Part shown: positions 25,198 to 33,201 of the stretch, one piece after another
How the letters are laid out: every line of letters starts with the position of its first letter
How positions within the stretch are numbered: position 1 is the first letter of the stretch
Source of the DNA: Salinirubrum litoreum
GTDB taxonomy: Archaea; Halobacteriota; Halobacteria; Halobacteriales; Haloferacaceae
Length of the DNA: 64,000 nt
Assembly (NCBI RefSeq): GCF_020567425.1
Contig: NZ_JAJCVJ010000002.1
Coordinates: 124,001 to 188,000, forward strand
Reading direction: 5' to 3'
Notes under the pieces: model-generated
Databases searched by the model: none
Told to the model about the DNA's origin: nothing
Seen by the model: the letters and a program-made list of their open reading frames with translations, nothing else
Made by a program: the position numbers and the translations under genes

Positions 25198-25206
25198 CTA
25201 AAACGA
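25198..25206 (-). promoter_or_regulatory. TATA-like promoter of rps17e
   Basis: On the minus strand TCGTTTTAG is located about 29 bases upstream of the S17e ATG at 25173, preceded by GAACGAA, a BRE-like purine stretch. Confidence 0.5.
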
Positions 25207-25300
25207 TTCGTTCCGTCACCGGCGGCCGGGAGCCGTGCGATCACGGCACAGAGCCGTCTGCGGTGTCTCCGCGGTCTGCACGGTCCGGGGTACCCCACCG

Positions 25301-25954
25301 TCACTCCCGACGGGACCGCCAGTCGGACACCGCGTCGACGCGCTCGAACGCCTCGCGTTCTGCCGGCCCGCCGCATCGCTCGACCGTCTCGGCGAAGTAG
25401 TCCAAGCGGTCCAGCAGGACCTCGGTGTCGTAGGCGTCCACGTCCAGCCGCGAGACGGCCACGGTCGCGTCGATCACCGCCGCGAACCCGCGGTTGATCG
25501 TCCGCACCCCCTGCTGCTCGACCCCCGAGTCGGTCGGCTCCAGTCGCCACTCGGTCCACTCGGTCCCGCCGGACTCCCCGCTATCGACCGCCTCGACCGC
25601 GACCTCGACCCAGGCGTCGGCCGACGCGAGGACAGGTTCGGACTCCTCACGGATCGTCAGCGCGGCGTCCACGAAGTCCCGTGGGTCGGTGACGAACTGG
25701 ACGACACCGCCACCCCGCCGCCGGAAGTTGCGGTACGTTCGCGTCCGGCCCCACGTCGTGGCGGTGACGTACTCGCTCGCGGACTCCGAAGACGAATCGG
25801 GCGCGTGCAGACCCAGCGCCGCGAGGTTCCACAGGTCGTTCGGACCGAGCGTGGCGACGACCGACTCGGTGACGCCCCGGAGCGGGGTCGGCCACCCGGT
25901 GGGGCTGTCGCCGAGCCACTGCTGGTCACCTCCCGAGTTCGCGTCGTCGCTCAC
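25301..25954 (-). CDS. DUF447 family protein
   Basis: The 217-residue protein matches the archaeal DUF447 pattern: PLRGVTESVVATLGPNDLWNLAALGL near the N terminus, WGRTRTYRNFRRRGGGVVQFV, DPRDFVDAALT, and RTINRGFAAVIDATVAVSRL. DUF447 has a split-barrel flavin-binding look, but its reaction is unknown. The GTG start at 25954 overlaps the upstream TGA as GTGA. I recall DUF447 and CitG-like genes also occurring in tetrahydromethanopterin clusters of methylotrophs. Here they follow cofD, so a role in a folate-like or F420-related cofactor is a reasonable guess. Confidence 0.82.
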   Translation of the reverse strand: MSDDANSGGDQQWLGDSPTGWPTPLRGVTESVVATLGPNDLWNLAALGLHAPDSSSESASEYVTATTWGRTRTYRNFRRRGGGVVQFVTDPRDFVDAALTIREESEPVLASADAWVEVAVEAVDSGESGGTEWTEWRLEPTDSGVEQQGVRTINRGFAAVIDATVAVSRLDVDAYDTEVLLDRLDYFAETVERCGGPAEREAFERVDAVSDWRSRRE

Positions 25955-26781
25955 AGCGGCACCCCCCGGCGGAGCGCGACGTACAGCGCGCTCGCGGTCT
26001 GGTCGGCGGTGGTGCCGGGGTTGATCCCCTCGGCGACGAACGTCTCGGCCAACTCCTCGGCGGCGTCGAGGTCGTGTCCGACTTCGGCCGCCCGCGCCGA
26101 CGCCTCCCGCGCGACCTCCTCGCCGTGCTGTGTGGCGACCAGCGTGTCCGGTTCGTCGGCGAGCAGATCGAGAAACGCCCGCGCCGCCCGGTCGAGAATC
26201 GGCCCCTCGTCGGCGAGGATGGACTCGGCGGTCTCGAAGGTGCGCGGGAACCCATCGACCCACTCGCGGGCGTTCGTGTCCCGGTCGGCACTCGACTCCA
26301 TCACGTCCGCGAGCGTCAGCCCGCGCGATTCGAGCGTCGGCACCGCGTCGGCACCCCGGCGTACGTCGAGATCCGGCGCGTTCTCGGGTGGGTCGTCCAC
26401 CGCCACGTCGACGTGCTCGAAGGCCCGGTAGAAGCCCGCGGCGTCGGCGACGGTGGTGGACTCGACGACCGACTCGACGCCGGCCGGCGACAGGTCGGTC
26501 TCGCAGTCGGCTTTGACGAGGGGGACGAGCAACAGCAGACAGCCGAACTGGGTGTTGCCACCCTCCTGCTGGCTCATCCCGGCGACGGCGGTCTCGAAGG
26601 CCTCGCCGACCGGCGCGCCCGACTCGGCCAGTCGCAGACCCTCGCCTGCACCGACACTACCGGCGAGGAAGTGCTCGAATCGCAGGTCGGCGAGGTCGCG
26701 GTGCCGGTCCACGTTACCCGGTTTCGGCGTCCCGGCGACCTCCAGCAGGAGCGCGAGTTGCGCGTGCTCGGTGGGCGTCAC
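25951..26781 (-). CDS. triphosphoribosyl-dephospho-CoA synthase-like protein (CitG/MdcB family)
   Basis: The 276-residue protein contains AGTPKPGNVDRHRDLADLRFEHF, a QQEGGNTQFGCLLLLVPL core, and INPGTTADQTASALYVALRRG, all hallmarks of the CitG superfamily, which transfers or makes a phosphoribosyl group on dephospho-CoA in bacteria. No citrate lyase or malonate decarboxylase genes are near, so the archaeal homologue probably has another substrate. It starts at a GTG overlapping the TGA of the Dus-like gene (GTGA) and overlaps DUF447 in the same way. Confidence 0.82.
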   Translation of the reverse strand: MTPTEHAQLALLLEVAGTPKPGNVDRHRDLADLRFEHFLAGSVGAGEGLRLAESGAPVGEAFETAVAGMSQQEGGNTQFGCLLLLVPLVKADCETDLSPAGVESVVESTTVADAAGFYRAFEHVDVAVDDPPENAPDLDVRRGADAVPTLESRGLTLADVMESSADRDTNAREWVDGFPRTFETAESILADEGPILDRAARAFLDLLADEPDTLVATQHGEEVAREASARAAEVGHDLDAAEELAETFVAEGINPGTTADQTASALYVALRRGVPL

Positions 26782-27662
26782 GGCGACACCTCGGCGTCCT
26801 CGGCGACTGCACCGGCAGACTCCTCCTGTGCACCACGCCACGCGACGAGTGCCTCGCGGACACGCCGGAGGACTCTGCGGTCGGTACTGGGCCGACCGAC
26901 GCTCACCGCGTCCGCGCCGTACCGCAGGTACTCGTGGACGCTCTCGCGGTCCCGGACCTCGTTGTTGGCGATCACGGTCGGTCGGGTCGCCGAACCGTCG
27001 GCGGCCGACGCGCCGCCGCCCGAGGCTTCGGTCGTCTCGGCGAGCGACTCGGCTGTCGTCGCCACCTCGCTGATCACCGACTCGGAGTCCATCGCGTCAA
27101 CGTGGATGGCGTCGACACCACTCTCGGCGACGGCACGGGTCGTCTCCCGCAGGTCGACACCCGGTACCTCGGACCGGACCTTCACGGAGACGGTCGCACC
27201 GGTCGCGGCGGCCGTCTCGACGTACTCGGCGAGGCGGTCGGTGTCGGCCAACAGCGATTCGCCACAGCCGACCGCCCGGAGTTCCGGCTGTCGACAGTGG
27301 GCGTTGATCTCGATCACTGCGTCGTGGTCGGCACAGACGGCGGCGGCCTTCCGAATCGGCTCGCCGGTCGCACTCCGGACGTTCAGTCCCGCCTGGATCG
27401 GCGCGTCGGCGAGTGCCGACAACTGGCGGTCGGCAAAGGCGAGTGGGTCCTCGGGCAGGAACTCCTCGCGGTCGCGGGCGACCAACTCGCGGGCCGCCGC
27501 CCGGCTCTCGTCGTCCAGCGCGAGACCGCCGAGAAAGGCGAGGTCTGCGAGGTCGTCGGCCTGCCTCGCCCACGCCGCGTCCGCCTCCCCGCTGAGGCTG
27601 GCGAGTGCGAGCAGTGGGCGGTCGGTGTCCATCTCTCGTCCGAGGAGCGACTCGCCGGTCAC
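26778..27662 (-). CDS. tRNA-dihydrouridine synthase-like TIM-barrel flavoprotein
   Basis: The 294-residue protein has the Dus/DHODH barrel: [40 protein letters not shown] with the cysteine where Dus has its catalytic Cys, [11 protein letters not shown] with the phosphate-side lysine, and a C-terminal [17 protein letters not shown] plus [11 protein letters not shown] for the FMN phosphate. The RNA-binding helical domain of true Dus is absent, so a small-molecule reductase is possible. The GTG start (27662) overlaps the cofD stop. An ATG at 27632 is an alternative start. Confidence 0.72.
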   Translation of the reverse strand: MTGESLLGREMDTDRPLLALASLSGEADAAWARQADDLADLAFLGGLALDDESRAAARELVARDREEFLPEDPLAFADRQLSALADAPIQAGLNVRSATGEPIRKAAAVCADHDAVIEINAHCRQPELRAVGCGESLLADTDRLAEYVETAAATGATVSVKVRSEVPGVDLRETTRAVAESGVDAIHVDAMDSESVISEVATTAESLAETTEASGGGASAADGSATRPTVIANNEVRDRESVHEYLRYGADAVSVGRPSTDRRVLRRVREALVAWRGAQEESAGAVAEDAEVSP

Positions 27663-28702
27663 GACGCCTCGACCCCCAGTTCCGCGAACGCGTCGGCGAC
27701 CGCGTGCCTGACGCGCGCCGCGTCCGCCGGTCCCTCGATCCCCGTGTCGGTCCTGACGACGACCGGCTCCCGGTCGTCGTCCGTCGATGCGTCGAGGTCG
27801 GTCCCGTCCTCGCTGTCGAGGACGAACGCGTCCGCGAAGGGGTACGCCTCGGCCACCCCGCGCGTGCTGGCTTCGTAGCCGACCCCGCGCATCAGGTCGT
27901 CCGCCGGGCCGGAGAACACTCGGTCCTCGACGAACGGCGAGACGGCGACGACCGGTGTCTCGGCGAGCGCCTGCTCCACACCGGGGAGTGCCAGCATCGG
28001 CCCGAGGCTCGTCACGGGGTTCGAGGGGCCGATCACCACCGGATCGCGGAGCGCCGCGAGCGTCTCGTCGGTCGGACTGGCGGTCTCACTCCCCCGGAAC
28101 TCCACGTCTTCGACTCCGGGCACTGCTCGCCGGGCGACCCAGAACTCCTGGAAGTGCATCGCCCCCTCGTCGGTGTGGACGATGGTGGCGACCGGGTCGT
28201 CGGACATCGGCAGGAGTCGGTACGGGAGGTCGAACGCGTCGGCGAGCGTCGCCGTGACCTCGGTGAGGCTCTGGCCCTCGTCGAGCAAACTCGTCCGGGT
28301 GAGGTGGACCGCCCGGTCACGGTCGCCGATCTCCATGAACTCCGCGATCCCCGAGAATCGCCGCCACCGGGCGATCTCGCGGCCCTCGGTCTGTGCCTCG
28401 GGCGGGAGGTAGCGCGGCCCGCCGTCGAGTCCCGCCGCGTCCGCGAGGCGGTGGAGTTCGGCGTTCGTCTCGGTCGTGTCGTCGGCGATGCCCCACCACC
28501 GCTCGCGGTCGATCACGCCGCCGCCGTGGAAGAGGACGGTGTCAAGATCGGGACAGACGAGCAGGCCACCGAGTTCCACGTCGTCGCCGGTGTTGCCGAC
28601 GACGACCGTCTCGGTGGGATCGAAGACACTCGACCGGCCGGGGTCGGTCAGCCCGTCGAGCAGTTTGGGGGTGCCGGTCCCCCCGGCGAGAAACGTCGTC
28701 AT
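27659..28702 (-). CDS. cofD: 2-phospho-L-lactate transferase (CofD)
   Basis: The 347-residue enzyme joins the lactyl-phosphate (or phosphoenolpyruvate-derived) moiety to Fo in coenzyme F420 synthesis. The N terminus [18 protein letters not shown] is the family nucleotide loop, followed by [23 protein letters not shown], and [18 protein letters not shown] near residues 226-243. It is the first gene of a four-gene GTGA-coupled set (cofD, Dus-like, CitG-like, DUF447). The region divergent to hsp20 is short and lacks an obvious TATA box. Confidence 0.95.
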   Translation of the reverse strand: MTTFLAGGTGTPKLLDGLTDPGRSSVFDPTETVVVGNTGDDVELGGLLVCPDLDTVLFHGGGVIDRERWWGIADDTTETNAELHRLADAAGLDGGPRYLPPEAQTEGREIARWRRFSGIAEFMEIGDRDRAVHLTRTSLLDEGQSLTEVTATLADAFDLPYRLLPMSDDPVATIVHTDEGAMHFQEFWVARRAVPGVEDVEFRGSETASPTDETLAALRDPVVIGPSNPVTSLGPMLALPGVEQALAETPVVAVSPFVEDRVFSGPADDLMRGVGYEASTRGVAEAYPFADAFVLDSEDGTDLDASTDDDREPVVVRTDTGIEGPADAARVRHAVADAFAELGVEAS

Positions 28703-28833
28703 GTACCGGCGTTGGGCGACCGTGGATTTGTATCTGGCTCTCCTGCGGGGGACGGTGAGACGGCTCTGGTGGGACGCGAGTTGAGGTGTCCGGGTGTAGC
28801 TTGAAGCCGGTCGCGGTCGAACTGGGGGGTGTC

Positions 28834-29286
28834 ATGGCCCGACGAGCCAACCCCTTCGAGGATCTGGAGGAACTGTTCGACCGAATGCGCCGCCAGTTCG
28901 AGGAGGCGACGGGATCGATGGACGAGGTGAGCGTCGAGTCGCTGCGCTCGGGGATGCGGATCGACGTGGAGGACACCGGCGAGTCGTTCGTCGTCACGGC
29001 CGACCTGCCGGGGTTCGAGAAGGAGGACATCGACGTACGCCTCTCGGACCAGCGACTCCGCATCTCGGCGGAGCACGCAGAGGAGACGACCGAGGAGGGT
29101 GAGACCGAGGACGACGGTCGGTTCGTCCGGCAGGAGCGGCACCGCAGTTCGATGGAGCGCGTCGTTCGGCTTCCGGAACCGGTGGACGAGGGGTCGGTGT
29201 CCGCGAAGTTCCGGAACGGCGTGTTGACCGTGACGCTGGCGAAGACGGAACCGGTGGAGACCGGGCGGGACATCGAAATCGAGTGA
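28834..29286 (+). CDS. hsp20: Hsp20/alpha-crystallin small heat-shock protein
   Basis: The 150-residue chaperone begins MARRANPFEDLEELFDRMRRQFEE and contains an alpha-crystallin domain from about residue 43 (GMRIDVEDTGESFVVTADLPGFEKEDIDVRL) to the end, with the conserved FRNGVLTVTL strand. It prevents aggregation of unfolded proteins by forming oligomers in the cytoplasm. The start is the ATG at 28834. The longer frame from 28786 adds 16 residues with no family match. The gene lies before the hairpin-rich intergenic region. Confidence 0.93.
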   Translation: MARRANPFEDLEELFDRMRRQFEEATGSMDEVSVESLRSGMRIDVEDTGESFVVTADLPGFEKEDIDVRLSDQRLRISAEHAEETTEEGETEDDGRFVRQERHRSSMERVVRLPEPVDEGSVSAKFRNGVLTVTLAKTEPVETGRDIEIE

Positions 29287-29390
29287 GGAAATATTGGGTA
29301 CGTGGGATGTGTTGAATTCGTTGTGAGTGAGGGTTTTGTCGGATACGTCGTGAGTGAGGGTTCTGTCGAGTGAGTCTTGGATACCGTTGG

Positions 29391-29520
29391 GTGAAAGCCC
29401 CCGAACGCTCGACCGGCCGCGACTCGTTGCGCGCTTCCCTCAGGCGAGTCGGCAAGCCGACTCGCCTTCAGTCCAGTGCTTACGTCGTCGGGGCCGGGTC
29501 GAGCGTTCGGCCCCTTTCAG
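29391..29520 (+). repeat. copy 2 of the dispersed element, with inverted arms
   Basis: The left arm GTGAAAGCCCCCGAACGCTC and the right arm ending CGTTCGGCCCCTTTCAG are inverted and imperfectly complementary, including a perfect GAACGCTCGACC / GGTCGAGCGTTC match. Between them a 12-bp palindrome (29442-29453 / 29456-29467) forms a central hairpin. The left half matches copy 1 at 8330-8388 in opposite orientation. The layout resembles a palindromic intergenic repeat or a MITE, but no transposase is near. Confidence 0.65.
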
Positions 29521-29563
29521 TCCCGCCCGGTGATTTGGCGAAGGCGCGTGCAACTTCCGGTTG

Positions 29564-29640
29564 ACCAGTCGATTTCAGCGCGAGCGCCTACCTGCGACCG
29601 TCGGCGCGACACGGAGGTCGCGCCAGCCCACTCGACTGGT
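29564..29640. repeat. nested inverted repeats
   Basis: ACCAGTCGA (29564-29572) pairs with TCGACTGGT (29632-29640). Inside it GGCGCGAC (29603-29610) pairs with GTCGCGCC (29617-29624). Together they could fold as a two-level stem. Confidence 0.55.
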
Positions 29641-29735
29641 ACTTGTGATGTGAGTTGAAATCCTGCTGTGCGGTTGCGGTCGGCGTGCGCGAGAAACGCG
29701 TGCGAGGTCTTAGTGAGGGGACCGAACGAAGGCTC

Positions 29736-29859
29736 GTCAGAGCTTGCCTCTGACGGTGGATGAGTAGCGCAGTCCGGCGCGCCCCTTGTGGGCGCGCCAC
29801 GTGAGCAGAGCGAGACCGGAGGTCTCGCCAGTAGTCGGGCGACTCCCGTGTCGCCCGAC
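29736..29859. repeat. run of four perfect hairpins
   Basis: GTCAGAG/CTCTGAC (29736-29754, 7 bp), GGCGCGCCC/GGGCGCGCC (29776-29798, 9 bp), GCGAGACC/GGTCTCGC (29810-29828, 8 bp) and GTCGGGCGAC/GTCGCCCGAC (29834-29859, 10 bp) follow each other with short spacers. Each has a loop of 3-6 bases. Confidence 0.65.
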
Positions 29860-29879
29860 GACAACGCAGTCGGCTGGGG

Positions 29880-30050
29880 AGGCTTGTGGGTATTCCAATT
29901 GTGGTGCGGTTGCTGTGCGGTGGCGGTTCCTCGCGCTCGCACGAGTAGCTGTGTTGTCGCTGTTGCGGTCGTGGTTGCTTGTGCTGTCGCGGTCGTGTCA
30001 GAGATGTGCCAAATCGAGTAGCAGTGCTGTCGCGGTCTGTGGTTCGCAGT
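29880..30050. repeat. low-complexity repeat, TGCTGTCGCGGT units
   Basis: Units such as GTGCTGTCGCGGTC recur near 29979 and 30021 with GTTGTCGCTGTTGCGGTC variants. They are the reverse complement of the units at 8080-8330, and GCACGAGTAGC is shared as well. Confidence 0.65.
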
Positions 30051-30204
30051 ACTCTCCCTATCGAATCCCCAGCGAGACACCCCGAGACAACCGAGTCACG
30101 CGCTCCAACACCGACCTGAAAACACCTCCCTAAGTCGAACATCACGAACCCGAGAACACCACCAAAACACCAACCGAGAAGATCCGAGACCGAGTGCCGT
30201 ACCT

Positions 30205-31002
30205 TCACCCACCGAGGAACTCTTGGCGAACTTCCTCGTCGTGGAGCAACACGTCGCCGTCGTCCATGTACCGGTTCCCGCCCTGCACCAGCACGTAGCC
30301 ACGGTCACAGCGCCGGAGCGCCTCCTTCGCGTTCTGCTCGACCATCAACACCGCCGTCCCCGACTCGTTGATCTCGTCGATCCGGTCGAACATGTCGTCC
30401 ACCAGATCGGGCGCGAGCCCGGCCGAGGGTTCGTCCAGCATCAGCAGTTTCGGATCGAGCATCAGCGCCCGGCCCATCGCCAGCATCTGACGCTGGCCGC
30501 CCGACAGGGTGCCGGCCTTCTGCTGTTGGCGCTCCTCCAGGATCGGGAACCGCTCGAACACCTCGTTCAGGCGGTCCTGTGGCACCTCGTCCAAGATGTA
30601 CGCGCCCATCTCCAGGTTCTCCCGAACCGTGAGCGAACTGAAGACGTTCTCGTTCTGCGGGACGTAGCCCAGTCCGTGGTGGATGATCTCCTCGGGGTTC
30701 TCCCCGGAGATCTCCTCGCCGTCGAACGTGATCGACCCGCCCATGTAGGTCGTCAGGCCGAACACCGACTTCATCACCGTCGACTTGCCGGCCCCGTTCG
30801 GGCCGACGATGGTGACGTACTCCCCGCTGTCGACGTCCAGATCGACGCCGTCGAGGATCTGGAGTTCGCCGTAGCCGGCGTCCAACCCCTGCACGCGCAG
30901 GAGGTCGCCCGTCACCGCACTCGCGTCGGTGCTCGCTCCCGCCGTGGGAGTGGTCTCCGCGTCGGTCGTCTCCGTACTCTCTGCGTGGTCGTCGGTACTC
31001 AT
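30205..31002 (-). CDS. livF: branched-chain amino acid type ABC transporter ATPase LivF
   Basis: The 265-residue ATPase has Walker A GPNGAGKST at residues 67-75, signature LSGGQRQML, Walker B LLMLDEPSAGLAPD and a switch histidine-like segment near VEQNAKEALRRCDRGYVL. LivF couples ATP hydrolysis to uptake of branched-chain amino acids, urea or related substrates through LivH/LivM. A 33-residue Thr/Ala/Asp-rich N-terminal extension is present. Its ATG overlaps the livG stop (ATGA). It is the last gene of the livHMGF operon and no binding-protein gene follows. Confidence 0.93.
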   Translation of the reverse strand: MSTDDHAESTETTDAETTPTAGASTDASAVTGDLLRVQGLDAGYGELQILDGVDLDVDSGEYVTIVGPNGAGKSTVMKSVFGLTTYMGGSITFDGEEISGENPEEIIHHGLGYVPQNENVFSSLTVRENLEMGAYILDEVPQDRLNEVFERFPILEERQQQKAGTLSGGQRQMLAMGRALMLDPKLLMLDEPSAGLAPDLVDDMFDRIDEINESGTAVLMVEQNAKEALRRCDRGYVLVQGGNRYMDDGDVLLHDEEVRQEFLGG

Positions 31003-31865
31003 ACGTTCTCACCGAGGTAGGCCTCGATCACCTGGTCGTTGCTCCGGATGTCGCTCGCGTCGCCCTCCGCCAGCACCTGTCCCTGGTGCATGACGATGAT
31101 GTGTTCGCAGTTGTTCATGATCACGTCCATGTCGTGTTCCACCAGCAGGAACGTGTACCCCTCGTCGCGGAGTTCGTGGACCCGTTCCAGCAGTTTCTTC
31201 TCCAGCGACGGGTTCACGCCCGCCAGCGGTTCGTCCAGCAGGACCATCTCCGGGTCCGTCATCAGCACGCGGGCCATCTCCAGCAGTTTCCGCTGCCCGC
31301 CGGAGAGGTTGCCCGCTTCCTCCTCCGCGAGGTGGTCGATCTCGAACAGTTCGAGGGTCTCCCAGACACGTTCGCGGAGTTCTTCCTCCTGCTCGCGGAC
31401 CCCACTGCGCAGTCCCGGCGTCACCGACCGGTACAGCGACTCGCCGAGTTGCCCGCGCGGCGCGAGCATCATGTTCTCCAGCACGGTCATCTCCTCCAGT
31501 TCGCGGGCGATCTGGAACGTCCGCACCAGCCCCTCGTTGGCGATCTGGTCCGGCCGCAGTCCCGTGATGTCCTCGCCCTCGAAGTAGACGTTGCCGGCCG
31601 TCGGGTCGTGGACGCCCGTGATACAGTTGAACGTCGTGGACTTCCCGGCCCCGTTCGGCCCGATCAGCCCGGTCAGCGACCCGCGCTCGACCGCGAACGT
31701 CGCGCCGTCGACTGCGGTGATACCGCCGAACTCCTTCCGCAGGTTCTCGACGCGTAGCGGCGTGTCCGGTGCCCCGGTCGTCTCGGAGGCCGCCTCCGCG
31801 TCGGCCGACTCCACCGGCGGTTCGTCGCGGGCGTCGGTCTCCGGATCGGTCACGGCGTCACTCAT
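30999..31865 (-). CDS. livG: branched-chain amino acid type ABC transporter ATPase LivG
   Basis: The 288-residue ATPase carries Walker A GPNGAGKST at residues 69-77, FQIARELEEMTVLENMMLAPRG as Q-loop region, signature LSGGQRKLLEMARVL, Walker B MVLLDEPLAGVNP and LLVEHDMDVIM with the switch histidine. A 36-residue acidic N-terminal extension precedes the core. The start is the ATG at 31865, which overlaps the livM stop by eight bases. LivG and LivF would form the cytoplasmic ATPase pair. Confidence 0.93.
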   Translation of the reverse strand: MSDAVTDPETDARDEPPVESADAEAASETTGAPDTPLRVENLRKEFGGITAVDGATFAVERGSLTGLIGPNGAGKSTTFNCITGVHDPTAGNVYFEGEDITGLRPDQIANEGLVRTFQIARELEEMTVLENMMLAPRGQLGESLYRSVTPGLRSGVREQEEELRERVWETLELFEIDHLAEEEAGNLSGGQRKLLEMARVLMTDPEMVLLDEPLAGVNPSLEKKLLERVHELRDEGYTFLLVEHDMDVIMNNCEHIIVMHQGQVLAEGDASDIRSNDQVIEAYLGENV

Positions 31866-33201
31866 CGGTCTCACCTCCGTCTGTCGCCGGCCGAGCATCC
31901 GCCGGTCGGCTCGTGCGCTCCGAGAGATCGACAGCCGAGGCGACCTCGGACCGGTGGCCGAGCAGGCCCTCCGGCCGGTTCTGCATCAGGTAGATCAACA
32001 GGAGGCCGACGACGACGAACCGGAGCGAGGCCATGTTCTCCACCGCGTAGGCGACCAGCGGGAGCAGGTCCGCGCTGGCGATCGGCGCGAGTGCGCCGAC
32101 GATGGTGTCGGGCGTCACGCCGCGTTCGATGAACTGCCCCGCGTTCTGGTTGATCAACTGCGGCAGGAGGAACAGGAGCGCGGAGAACACCGCGCCGCCG
32201 AGCACCGCGCCGGTGTTCGACCCGGCACCGCCGATGATCAGTGCGATGAAGATGTAGAAGGTGATGTTCGGCCGGAAGGAGAGGGGGTTCACGAACCCGG
32301 AGGCACCGAGCCACAGGATCCCGCCCAGCCCCATCAGCGCACAGCCGACCATGAACGCCTTGATCTTGAACAGGCGCGTGTCCTTCCCGAGCGAGGAGGC
32401 GACGAGTTCGTCCTCGCGGATCGCCTTCAACACCCGGCCGAACGGCGAGTTGCCGATCCGAGTGAGGAGCCAGTAGAAGAGGAGCGCGACGAGGATGATC
32501 GCCACCGTGTAGACGCTGTCGACCACCACGCTCGACGTGATGCCGAACCCCTCGAAGAACGTGAATATCGACTCCCCGAGCGGTGTCGTCGCCGACGCCG
32601 GACTGCTCGGGTCCTGGTAGAAGACGGCCCGGATCGGCTCGGACGGGCGCGGGTACGAGATGCCGCGCCCGCCGCCGGTGCCGAGGGTCGTCCCCAGAAT
32701 CGTGAACTCCTGTAAGGTGTTGGAGTTCACCGCGAGGCGGATGATCTCGGAGAACGCCACCGTCACGATGGCGAGGTAGTCGGCTTCGAGTCGCAGTGCC
32801 GGCAGCGCCGCGATGCCGCCGACGATGGCCGCACCGAGCATCCCGCCGATGATGCCGACCCACAGCGGGAGACCGAGTCCCGGCGGCGTCCCGCCGGGCG
32901 GTGCGGTCAGGATGCCCATCGTGTAGACGCCGACCGCCATGAAGCCCGCGACGCCGATGTTGAACAGCCCGGTGTACCCCCAGTGGAGGTTCAGCGCGAG
33001 CACCAGCATCGCGTAGGCGGCGACGAAGAACGTCACGTTCCGCAGGGTGTTGACCGTCCCGACGGTGTTCAGGCCGATGGCGATCGTCACGGCGAGGAAG
33101 CAGGCGTAGATGAACGCCATCGCGGCGACGACCATCAGGAAGTCGTTCCCGCCGAACAGCGACTCGATCCGCGCGCCGATTCCCTCCTGTTCGGCGCTCA
33201 T
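31858..33201 (-). CDS. livM: branched-chain amino acid type ABC transporter permease LivM
   Basis: The 447-residue permease starts MSAEQEGIGARIESLFGG at an ATG overlapping the livH stop (ATGA). It has about ten hydrophobic segments. The core NLHWGYTGLFNIGVAGFMAVG and the cytoplasmic coupling region IGNSPFGRVLKAIREDELVASSLG are typical for LivM. An insert of about 60 residues (NTLQEFTILGTT to ESIFTFF) between membrane segments, and a 40-residue charged C-terminal tail, are haloarchaeal additions. It pairs with LivH in the membrane. Confidence 0.92.
   Translation of the reverse strand: MSAEQEGIGARIESLFGGNDFLMVVAAMAFIYACFLAVTIAIGLNTVGTVNTLRNVTFFVAAYAMLVLALNLHWGYTGLFNIGVAGFMAVGVYTMGILTAPPGGTPPGLGLPLWVGIIGGMLGAAIVGGIAALPALRLEADYLAIVTVAFSEIIRLAVNSNTLQEFTILGTTLGTGGGRGISYPRPSEPIRAVFYQDPSSPASATTPLGESIFTFFEGFGITSSVVVDSVYTVAIILVALLFYWLLTRIGNSPFGRVLKAIREDELVASSLGKDTRLFKIKAFMVGCALMGLGGILWLGASGFVNPLSFRPNITFYIFIALIIGGAGSNTGAVLGGAVFSALLFLLPQLINQNAGQFIERGVTPDTIVGALAPIASADLLPLVAYAVENMASLRFVVVGLLLIYLMQNRPEGLLGHRSEVASAVDLSERTSRPADARPATDGGETDE

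Larger units (their letters stand above)
29287..30204. other. 918-base gene-free region rich in hairpins and repeats
   Basis: No ORF here looks like a protein. The long minus-strand frames are arginine/proline/serine shadows. The DNA holds the second copy of the dispersed element at 29391, at least seven perfect or near-perfect hairpins up to 29859, and the TGCTGTCGCGGT low-complexity repeat up to 30060. AT content rises at 30080-30170. A structured noncoding RNA or an old mobile-element remnant is possible. Confidence 0.6.

Noticed and set aside
29391-29520. Possible insertion sequence ends
   Set aside because: Inverted arms are present but no transposase, no intact coding region and no clear target-site duplication are visible.
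29517-30208. Minus-strand ORFs of 187 and 206 residues in the repeat-rich intergenic region
   Set aside because: Translations are simple-sequence (Thr/Ala/Gln-rich from the satellite) with no promoter, so they are not believable genes.
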